This document shows, piece by piece, positions 7,825-13,039 of a DNA stretch of 13,039 bases. Within the stretch, counting starts at the first letter, position 1, and every line of letters begins with the position of its first letter. This DNA is from Burkholderiales bacterium (lineage in GTDB: Bacteria > Pseudomonadota > Gammaproteobacteria > Burkholderiales > Casimicrobiaceae): contig JANXNO010000560.1 in the NCBI GenBank assembly GCA_025354075.1, positions 1 to 13,039 on the forward strand. Reading direction: 5' to 3'. The notes beneath the pieces are model-generated. The model saw only the letters and a program-made list of their open reading frames with translations, did no database searches and was not told the DNA's origin. The position numbers and the translations under genes were made by a program.

Positions 7825-7918
7825 CGCGCGTCCGGGGCCCAGCTGAAATTGTTGTGCTGGCATCAGTATTGTCCCTGCACGCCGTTGACCACGCGCAGCC
7901 GATAATCGCGGCACATTT

Positions 7919-7923
7919 AGGAG
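7919..7923 (+). promoter_or_regulatory. ribosome binding site fixing a GTG start
   Basis: AGGAG ends 9 nt before the GTG at 7933. No comparable site precedes the ATG at 7972, so the GTG start, which also supplies the Arg-Arg-Arg region of the signal peptide, is preferred. Confidence 0.7.
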
Positions 7924-7932
7924 ATATTTACT

Positions 7933-8937
7933 GTGCTTGATTGTTCTATTTTTTCGTCGTCGCGTCGCCGTATGTCGTTGTCTCTGGCTGCGCTTGGTCT
8001 GGCCGCGCCGATCATGCTTGGCGCGACTGCTGCGTTTGCCCAAGCGTATCCCAGCAAACCGATCACGATGATCGTGCCGTGGCCGGCAGGCGGCTCGACG
8101 GATCGACACTTGCGCACGCTGGCCGACATCGCCGGAAAGAATCTTGGCCAAACCATCATCGTGCAAAACCAGCCTGGCGGCGGTGGCACACTCGGGCCAG
8201 GCAATATGGCGCTCGCGGCCAAGCCCGATGGCTACACCATTGCGCAGTTCCCGATGGGCATGTTGCGCATCCCGCACATGCAGAAAACCGCGTGGAATCC
8301 GCTCACCGATTTCAGCTTCATCATCGGCGTGTCGGGGTATACGTTTGGCTTTGTGGTGAAGAGCGATTCGCCGTACAAATCATTTGCTGAATACGTCGAA
8401 GCCGCGCGCAAGCAACCCGGCAAAATCGACTACGGTTCGACGGGTACCGGCACATCGCCGCACTTGCTACTGGAAGAGGTGGCTGATGTGGCCAAGGTTC
8501 AGTTCAATCATGTTCCTTATAAGGGCAACGCCGACTTGATGACCGCGCTACTCGGTGGTCATGTGATGGCGGGTAGTGACGCTAGCGGTTGGGACAAATA
8601 TGTGGATGGCGGGCAGATGCGTCTGCTTGCCACGTTTGGCGAAAAACGCACCAAGCGCTGGCCGAATGTGCCGACCGCGAAAGATGCGGGTTTCAACGTC
8701 ATCGGCAATTCCCCGTACGGTCTCGTCGGGCCGAAAGGCATGGATCCTGCCATCGTAAAGACGCTGCACGACGCGTTCCGGAAGGCGATGGACGACCCGC
8801 GCCATCTTGAGGTGCTTGATCAGTTGAATCAGGATCTCTGGTATCGCAGCGGTGAGGACTACGCCAAGTGGGCTCGTGAGACGTTTACCAAAGACAAGAT
8901 GCTGATCGAGCGGTTGGGACTTGCAGCGAAGCCCTAG
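7933..8937 (+). CDS. Bug/TctC-family periplasmic solute receptor with long, Tat-like signal
   Basis: This 334-residue receptor of the tripartite tricarboxylate transporter family starts at GTG. The N-terminus has SSSRRRMSLSLAALG, a twin-arginine-like motif followed by a hydrophobic stretch, with likely cleavage after Ala36 (AAFA|QAYP). The mature part carries YPSKPITMIVPWPAGGSTD with the usual ligand Asp at residue 57, GSTGTGTSPHLL, and HVPYKGNADLMTALLGGHV. It diverges clearly from the two Bug proteins at the left of the window, so it is not a recent copy. It sits between the kinase and the SMP-30 gene on the same strand, and its position suggests it binds the substrate of the neighbouring catabolic enzymes. 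No TctA or TctB permease genes are present, so it must share a permease encoded elsewhere or act as a sensor-type orphan. Confidence 0.93.
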   Translation: MLDCSIFSSSRRRMSLSLAALGLAAPIMLGATAAFAQAYPSKPITMIVPWPAGGSTDRHLRTLADIAGKNLGQTIIVQNQPGGGGTLGPGNMALAAKPDGYTIAQFPMGMLRIPHMQKTAWNPLTDFSFIIGVSGYTFGFVVKSDSPYKSFAEYVEAARKQPGKIDYGSTGTGTSPHLLLEEVADVAKVQFNHVPYKGNADLMTALLGGHVMAGSDASGWDKYVDGGQMRLLATFGEKRTKRWPNVPTAKDAGFNVIGNSPYGLVGPKGMDPAIVKTLHDAFRKAMDDPRHLEVLDQLNQDLWYRSGEDYAKWARETFTKDKMLIERLGLAAKP

Positions 8938-8947
8938 CGCGAACAGC

Positions 8948-9805
8948 ATGAGCGATTGCCACGGTCATGGGTGCCTGATTCAACATCTCGCTTTTGCCGA
9001 AGCGCCGCGCTGGCACAACAACGAACTCTGGTTCTCCGATTTCTACACGCATCAGGTGATGCGCATTGACCGCGACGGTCGTGCCCATGTGGTGGTTGAA
9101 GTTCCGGGTCAACCTTCGGGTCTGGGCTGGCTACCGGATGGCCGTTTGCTGGTGGTGTCGATGGTGAATCGCAAGCTGATGCGACTGGACCCGACGGGCC
9201 TGGTTGAAGCCGCCGACCTGAGCGTACTTGCTGGTTTTCATTGCAACGATATGGTGGTGGATGCAAAAGGGCGTGCGTACATCGGCAACTTTGGTTTTGA
9301 CCTGTTCACCCAGCCCGTGGTGGCACAGTCCACAGTGTTGCTCAAAGTTGATCCCGATGGGGTCGTGTCGGTTGCCGCAGCAGACATGCAGTTTCCGAAT
9401 GGCACGGCCATCACGCCCGATGGCCAAACACTGATCGTTGCAGAAACCTTTGCGCGAAGGTTGACCGCGTTTGACATCGCACCCGACGGCACGCTCAGCA
9501 ACCGCCGCGTCTGGGCCGACCTTGGCACGGTCGCGCCTGACGGTATCTGTCTCGATGCGGAAGGGGCCGTGTGGGTAGCGTCACCGCGAAGCAATGAGTT
9601 TGTTCGTGTGCTTGAGGGCGGGGCAGTCACCCGACGCATACCTGCGGCAAATCAGGCGATTGCCTGCGCCCTCGGTGGCGAGGATGGAAAGCGCCTCTTT
9701 CTGGTGACCGGCCGGGTTCGGGGACGCGATCAGGCGATGGCAGCACGTGACGGGCGAATTGAATATGTGGACGTTGACGTGCCGGCCGCAGCGTGTCCCG
9801 GATGA
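8948..9805 (+). CDS. SMP-30/gluconolactonase/LRE-family protein
   Basis: This 285-residue six-bladed beta-propeller is probably a metal-dependent lactonase. The four expected metal ligands of the SMP-30 family can be picked out at the usual spacing: Glu18 (FAEAPRW), Asn100 (FHCNDMVVD), Asn151 (FPNGTAITPDG) and Asp198 (APDGICLDAEG). Repeated PDG/DPDG turns mark the blades. The ATG at 8948 is chosen because it lies just after the receptor gene's stop (10-bp gap) and yields the family's normal N-terminal length; there is no signal peptide, so the enzyme is cytoplasmic. The ribosome site is poor, consistent with coupling to the upstream gene. In this context it may open a gamma-lactone to a 4-hydroxy acid, but gluconolactone or other sugar lactones remain possible. 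Confidence 0.92.
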   Translation: MSDCHGHGCLIQHLAFAEAPRWHNNELWFSDFYTHQVMRIDRDGRAHVVVEVPGQPSGLGWLPDGRLLVVSMVNRKLMRLDPTGLVEAADLSVLAGFHCNDMVVDAKGRAYIGNFGFDLFTQPVVAQSTVLLKVDPDGVVSVAAADMQFPNGTAITPDGQTLIVAETFARRLTAFDIAPDGTLSNRRVWADLGTVAPDGICLDAEGAVWVASPRSNEFVRVLEGGAVTRRIPAANQAIACALGGEDGKRLFLVTGRVRGRDQAMAARDGRIEYVDVDVPAAACPG

Positions 9806-9816
9806 TATTGCCGACA

Positions 9817-9933
9817 TAACTTTGTGCTGAAAGTGTTTTTTTAAAAGGGCTTAGGCTGCTGTTTATAGGGTAGTCGACTTTATCGTTTTACGGCATATAA
9901 GCCCAGCGTCAAAGCCGTTTCGCTGAAAAGCTG
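9817..9933. repeat. palindromic intergenic repeat, copy B
   Basis: This 117-bp imperfect palindrome starts 12 nt after the last base of the SMP-30 stop codon. The right end is CGCTGAAAAGCTG; the left end is a degenerate TAACTTTGTGCTG. TCGA at 9874-9877 is central and lies within the 8-bp palindrome AGTCGACT. The inner stem is GGGCTTA (9847-9853) with TAAGCCC (9898-9904). AGCCCA starts 22 nt after TCGA, as in copies A and C. A U-poor 3' side makes a classical intrinsic terminator unlikely, although the transcript would fold into a long hairpin. The remainder of the gap to 10088 shows no gene or site that I can support. Confidence 0.75.
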
Positions 9934-10088
9934 ATACCCGATGCAAACAAGTCAGCCTGAGTCACGCGGCCCACGACGCTGCTGTCAATACACGGCGACG
10001 CACGGCAACGAGTTCGATCTGGGCTAACCGACGGGCAGCCACGTTCGGTGCGGTCAACCCGACGCGACGCCGCTTCGCCCCGCGCGTG

Positions 10089-10859
10089 CTAACTGAACTT
10101 CGCAAAATTGGGCGAGCGCTTCTCGGCAAACGCACGAAACGCTTCTGCGGCTTCCGGTGATTTCAGGCGCTCGGCAAACACAGCGGATTCGCGATCCATC
10201 ACCTGCAGCAGCTGTGCGCCGTCGCGCATCAATCGCTTGCTGGCGCGCAGTGCGCCGATAGGTTTTTCCGCAAGTGAATGAGCTACTGCCAGCGCCTTTG
10301 CACGTAATCCATCCGCACTGACCAGATAGCGCGCCAGCCCCCATTCCACGGCGGTCTTGCCGTCCACAGGCTCACCCAGCGCGATCATGCTGAAGGCGCG
10401 GGCGTAGCCGATTCGCGCTTGTAGCAACAGGCTCGATGCTGCCTCGGGCACCAGCGCCAAATTGACGAAGGGTGTGGTCAGTCGCGCCTGATCGGTCACG
10501 CACACCACGTCGCAATGCAGCAGCATCGTGGTGCCCACGCCGACGGCCAAACCCTGCACCGCAGCAACGATCGGTTTGTCAGCCATCGCGAGCCCGTGCA
10601 AAAAGCGCGTGACGTGGCGCTCGGTGGGCGCGGCGCCTGCCGACACGGCGGCGAAGTCGCTCAGGTCGTTACCCGCCGTGAAGCTGTCACCCTCGCTGCG
10701 AATCAGGATGCAACGGATTGCAGGATCGTCGTGTGCGCGCTGCAAACCGTCCGCCAGCGCGCCATACATGGCGTTGGTGAGCGCGTTTTTTTTATCGGGC
10801 CGATTCATCGTCAGGCTCATCAAGGGCCCCGCGATATTGACGATTACGTGTTCGTTCAT
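10089..10859 (-). CDS. enoyl-CoA hydratase/isomerase (crotonase) family protein
   Basis: This 256-residue crotonase-fold enzyme is cytoplasmic and acts in fatty-acid or related acyl-CoA breakdown. A near-perfect AAGGAGGT (10871-10864 on the minus strand) precedes the ATG at 10859. Visible are NRPDKKNALT (19-28), the oxyanion-hole segment FTAGNDLSDF (60-69), GLAVGVGTTMLLHCD (103-117) and NLALVPEAASSLLL (133-146). Rat mitochondrial hydratase uses two glutamates. Here the first position is Thr (GTTM) and only Glu139 in VPEAASS remains, which fits Delta3,Delta2-enoyl-CoA isomerase-type members better than a strict hydratase. It lies 54 bp downstream of the nucleotidyltransferase gene on the same strand, so the two may share a transcript. 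It may serve the catabolic block to its left, but faces it from the opposite strand. Confidence 0.94.
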   Translation of the reverse strand: MNEHVIVNIAGPLMSLTMNRPDKKNALTNAMYGALADGLQRAHDDPAIRCILIRSEGDSFTAGNDLSDFAAVSAGAAPTERHVTRFLHGLAMADKPIVAAVQGLAVGVGTTMLLHCDVVCVTDQARLTTPFVNLALVPEAASSLLLQARIGYARAFSMIALGEPVDGKTAVEWGLARYLVSADGLRAKALAVAHSLAEKPIGALRASKRLMRDGAQLLQVMDRESAVFAERLKSPEAAEAFRAFAEKRSPNFAKFS

Positions 10860-10913
10860 TGCAACCTCCTTAAGCAGAGGCGAAGGATAACGCGCCGCTT
10901 TAGTGCAGCACAT

Positions 10914-11576
10914 TCAAACGGCAGGCCAACCTAGTGTTCGACCGGTTCTTGCGGCGAATTGCGCCAAGTCTTCCGGCGTATCGATGTCGACGCGGTAGTG
11001 GTCATTGCGGGTGTCAAACCAATGGACGCGCGTCGGGTTTGCGTTACGCCAGCGCTGACCTGTCGCGCTCACGTTCCCTGATAGCCATTCGTCGCGCAGG
11101 GCTGCGTCCACGATGATTGGATTGCCTGGCTCACCAGCAACGCGTGGCACCACCATTTGTCTACCACCGCGCGATTTGAAGGCCTCGATCAAGTCGGCAA
11201 TGTCCGTCGCCGTGATCAACGGCTGGTCGGCGAGCAGGACGATCACTGCATCCGTGTGCTTCGTAAGTGCGTGCAAGCCAATGCGCAACGATGAGGCGGG
11301 CCCATCGTCGGGCGATGGATTGCGCACCCGCGCAATCGGCAAGTCCTGCACGGCCTTTTCAATGGCGTCGGCATGATGACCCAGCACCACTACGATGGGG
11401 GCAATTCCAGCCTCGCTCAGCGCAATAAAAATCCTGCGGATGAGCGGCGTGCCGTCGAGTTCGAGCAACGATTTAGGGCGACCGCCGAGCCGACTGCCCG
11501 CGCCAGCAGCGAGCAGCACTGCGCCAATCTTTAACGGCGTAGATTGAGCAGTTTGAGAGGGTGGTGTGTGGCTCAA
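10914..11576 (-). CDS. MocA-like NTP transferase (molybdenum cofactor cytidylyltransferase family)
   Basis: This 220-residue nucleotidyltransferase belongs to the NTP_transf_3 group that includes MocA and MobA. Visible are VLLAAGAGSRLGGRPKSLLE (20-39, the nucleotide-binding signature with Lys35), DGPASSLRIGL (91-101), VLLADQPL with the Mg-binding Asp117, GEPGNP (148-153) and a C-terminal VDIDTPEDL (196-204). The relatives I know attach CMP to molybdopterin for xanthine-dehydrogenase-type enzymes, but no molybdoenzyme or moco gene is in the window, so the substrate is open. The start is uncertain: TTG at 11576 gives the N-terminus MSHTPPSQ but has no clear ribosome site, and the family domain itself begins near residue 16. 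The DUF1801 gene diverges from it. Confidence 0.9.
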   Translation of the reverse strand: MSHTPPSQTAQSTPLKIGAVLLAAGAGSRLGGRPKSLLELDGTPLIRRIFIALSEAGIAPIVVVLGHHADAIEKAVQDLPIARVRNPSPDDGPASSLRIGLHALTKHTDAVIVLLADQPLITATDIADLIEAFKSRGGRQMVVPRVAGEPGNPIIVDAALRDEWLSGNVSATGQRWRNANPTRVHWFDTRNDHYRVDIDTPEDLAQFAARTGRTLGWPAV

Positions 11577-11642
11577 TGTTTGAGTGTGTGGAGTAAAGAG
11601 ATTTGTACGGCATGATTTTGCACTGTATTGCCAAGGCGTAAG

Positions 11643-11671
11643 TTGAGTGAGCGCGTAACAATCGCGATAAT
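11643..11671 (+). promoter_or_regulatory. sigma70-like promoter for the DUF1801/YdeI pair
   Basis: TTGAGT (11643-11648) and GATAAT (11666-11671) are separated by exactly 17 nt and match the -35 and -10 consensus at 4 and 5 of 6 positions. Transcription would start near 11678, giving a leader of about 38 nt before the ATG at 11716. No operator-like palindrome overlaps it. Confidence 0.55.
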
Positions 11672-11715
11672 CTGGCGACGTCTTTTTTCAACTCGCGGAC
11701 AAGGTGACATTCCTG

Positions 11716-12135
11716 ATGCGGCATATGCAACCCTCGGACGTGGCAAAAACTTTTGACAGTTATCCGCCGAGCATGCGAAAAAAACTCATGGTGTTGCGTG
11801 CGTTGATTCTCGATGTTGCTGCAAAAAGTAGCGATGTCGGCACGTTGGAAGAAACGTTGAAATGGGGCGAGCCGGCGTACATCACCACCGCTTCAAAATC
11901 CGGCAGCACGATTCGAATTGCGTGGAAGATGGCGCGACCGACGCAATACGCGATGTACTTCAATTGCCAAACGACGTTGGTGGATTCGTTCAAGACGATG
12001 TTTCCGACCGCGTTCAAATTTGAAGGAAATCGCGCATTGGTGTTTGATGAGCGTGATGACGTGCCGGTCGAGGCGCTGCGCATTTGCGTTGAAATGGCAT
12101 TGACGTACCACGCGAAGAAACTAGAGAAAGTTTAA
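11716..12135 (+). CDS. DUF1801 domain-containing protein
   Basis: This 139-residue cytoplasmic protein of unknown function consists almost entirely of a DUF1801 (YdhG-like) domain. Visible are SMRKKLMVLRALILDVA (helix), the conserved GTLEETLKWGEPAYITT turn, GSTIRIAWK, QYAMYFNCQTTLVDSFKTMF and a closing VPVEALRICVEMALTYH helix. Possible starts are GTG 11704, ATG 11716 and ATG 11725; ATG 11716 is chosen because AAGGT at 11701-11705 lies 10 nt upstream. The YdeI-family gene follows after only 2 bp. In Bacillus YdeI-type proteins, as I recall, DUF1801 and the YdeI/OmpD-associated domain occur in one chain, so the split pair here probably works together. No biochemical function can be assigned. 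Confidence 0.9.
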   Translation: MRHMQPSDVAKTFDSYPPSMRKKLMVLRALILDVAAKSSDVGTLEETLKWGEPAYITTASKSGSTIRIAWKMARPTQYAMYFNCQTTLVDSFKTMFPTAFKFEGNRALVFDERDDVPVEALRICVEMALTYHAKKLEKV

Positions 12136-12137
12136 CG

Positions 12138-12713
12138 ATGGCAGTGTGGTCGCCCAATGACATTACCTACTTCGCGACGCCCGCTGAGTTACGCAAGTGG
12201 TTCGCTAAGCATCACACGGATGCGCAAGAACTTTGGGTTGGTTTTCACAAAAAGGGTAGCGGCAAACCAAGCATCACTTGGCCAGAATCGGTCGATGAAG
12301 CGCTGTGTGTGGGCTGGATTGACGGCGTTCGAAAGTCGCTAGGCGAAGAGAGTTATGTGATTCGTTTCACGCCGCGCAAACCCACGAGCATCTGGAGCGT
12401 GGTGAACGTCAATCGTGTTGCAGCGCTGACTGCGGAAGGACGAATACAGCCCGCCGGACTCGCGGCGTTTGAGGCCCGCTCGCATGCAAAAACCGGTATC
12501 TATTCGTTTGAACAGGAAGCGCCGGAACTGGCGGCCGCCGACATTCGCACTTTCAAAAAGAACAAAGCAGCGTGGAAATTTTTCGAAGCGCAACCGCCCG
12601 GTTATCGTCGGCAGATGAGTTGGCGCGTGACGAGCGCCAAGCGTGAGGAGACGCGAGCCAAGCGGTTGCAAATACTGATTGACGCATCGGCGGCGGGTAT
12701 TCGCTTGCAATAA
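12138..12713 (+). CDS. YdeI/OmpD-associated family protein
   Basis: This 191-residue protein belongs to the family described as bacteriocin-protection, YdeI or OmpD-associated. Visible are the N-terminal ITYFATPAELRKWFAKHH, the strand pair ELWVGFHKKGSGKPSITW (31-48), the conserved VDEALCVGWIDGVRK (52-66), and RFTPRKPTSIWSVVNVNRV (76-94), followed by the C-terminal helical part with SWRVTSAKREETRAKRL (161-177). It has no signal peptide or membrane segment. It begins 2 bp after the DUF1801 stop and is almost certainly translated from the same mRNA. The family name comes from association data, not a known reaction; the actual role is unknown. Palindromic repeat copy C begins 12 nt after its last base. 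Confidence 0.92.
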   Translation: MAVWSPNDITYFATPAELRKWFAKHHTDAQELWVGFHKKGSGKPSITWPESVDEALCVGWIDGVRKSLGEESYVIRFTPRKPTSIWSVVNVNRVAALTAEGRIQPAGLAAFEARSHAKTGIYSFEQEAPELAAADIRTFKKNKAAWKFFEAQPPGYRRQMSWRVTSAKREETRAKRLQILIDASAAGIRLQ

Positions 12714-12724
12714 AAACTCGTCAA

Positions 12725-12842
12725 CAGCTTTTCGCTGTAAAGTCCATTGCATATGGGGATAGAGCCGATTTATTTAACTTATCGATAAATCGTACTTCAT
12801 GCAGCTTAGCCCATAGCCAATGGGTACTTACCTAAAAAGCTG
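12725..12842. repeat. palindromic intergenic repeat, copy C
   Basis: This is a 118-bp imperfect palindrome with CAGCTTTT at the left end and AAAAAGCTG at the right end. TCGA (12782-12785) is at the exact midpoint. Reading both halves inwards from their ends, CCATTG occurs at offset 20-25 and TATGGG at 28-33 in each, so the symmetry is extensive. Around the centre, CGATTTAT and ATAAATCG form a perfect 8-bp stem. AGCCCA starts 22 nt after TCGA and AAAGCTG another 22 nt later, spacing identical to copy A. It lies directly left of the putative IS3-family element. Confidence 0.78.
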
Positions 12843-13039
12843 TATCCACGTTGCGTTGCTAAACGACGCCCAATCCGCTCTCTCGCTGACCTCAAGCCAT
12901 GGAAGGGGCTCGCTAAAACGGACGCCATGGATTTGGTATTTTCACTGAATCATGGAGCAAGCAATGCAATCAATATCAAAACGCGTGTTCACGCACGAGT
13001 ACCGGGCAGAGGCGGTCAAATTAGTCACTGAGCAGGGCA
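12843..13039 (+). mobile_element. left part of an IS3-family insertion sequence, cut by the window edge
   Basis: The orfA start at 12964 implies an insertion sequence extending past the right edge. IS3-family ends begin with TG; TG at 12841-12842 followed by TATCCACG, about 120 nt before orfA, is a plausible left end, but without the other end the terminal repeat and target duplication cannot be checked. The left boundary is therefore a guess. Confidence 0.45.
12964..13039 (+). CDS. IS3-family transposase OrfA, N-terminal fragment
   Basis: Only the first 25 codons are in the window. The protein begins MQSISKRVFTHEYR and continues AEAVKLVTEQG, the conserved start of the helix-turn-helix OrfA of IS3-family elements, which binds the element's ends; the catalytic DDE part would be in orfB beyond the edge. 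GGAG at 12954-12957 is 6 nt before the ATG. Whether the element is intact cannot be told. Confidence 0.8.
   Translation, partial: MQSISKRVFTHEYRAEAVKLVTEQG

Noticed and set aside
7880..7910. TTGACC and GATAAT upstream of the third Bug gene as a promoter
   Set aside because: The two hexamers are only about 10 nt apart, too close for sigma70.
9817..9933. Copy B as an ordinary intrinsic terminator for the SMP-30 operon
   Set aside because: The hairpin would be far longer than a typical terminator and is not followed by a T run; its sequence anchors recur in two other places, so a repeat family explains it better.
10054..10344. 96-codon minus-strand frame at the end of the crotonase gene
   Set aside because: It overlaps the crotonase in another frame and has no start signal or motif.
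1..13039. CRISPR arrays, tRNA or rRNA genes
   Set aside because: No regularly spaced direct repeats, no tRNA cloverleaf-like segment and no rRNA-like sequence were seen on reading the gaps.

Overview
The window looks like the chromosome of a GC-rich betaproteobacterium, probably Burkholderiales. The main reason is three Bug/TctC-type periplasmic receptors, a family greatly expanded in that order, together with FadE-like, SDR and crotonase genes of the same flavour. This assignment is an inference from gene content; no rRNA or other marker is present.

Layout. Bases 1-1561 hold two tandem Bug receptors, the first cut by the window edge. Bases 1572-2220 hold a class I SAM methyltransferase broken by a +1 change in a T6 run and by an in-frame TGA. 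dusA follows on the minus strand (2224-3372) and carries an 84-bp in-frame insertion that looks like a REP element. From 3681 to 9805 lies a catabolic block: an ACAD10/11-type acyl-CoA dehydrogenase (+), an HSD17B4-like SDR (-), a second SDR (+), an aminoglycoside-phosphotransferase-fold kinase (+), a third Bug receptor (+) and an SMP-30/gluconolactonase-family protein (+). Then come a crotonase (-) and a MocA-like nucleotidyltransferase (-), a DUF1801/YdeI pair (+) behind a good sigma70-like promoter, and the start of an IS3-family orfA at the right edge.

How the genes may work together. The separate kinase and acyl-CoA dehydrogenase match the two domains fused in mammalian ACAD10/ACAD11 and the LvaA/LvaC pair of Pseudomonas levulinate catabolism. 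There, a 4-hydroxyacyl-CoA is phosphorylated and the phosphate is then eliminated. With a lactonase-family protein, a solute receptor and two SDRs beside it, the block could take up a gamma-lactone or 4-hydroxy acid, open it and feed it to beta-oxidation. No acyl-CoA synthetase or LvaB-like gene is visible in the window.

The most unusual signal is non-coding. Three intergenic regions (3448-3564, 9817-9933, 12725-12842) hold copies of one 117-118-bp imperfect palindrome. Each has CAGCTTTT-like ends, a TCGA at its exact centre, a conserved AGCCCA block 22 nt to the right of the centre, and an inner stem whose bases covary between copies. I do not recognise it as a named family; in size and symmetry it resembles ERIC elements or palindromic MITEs.
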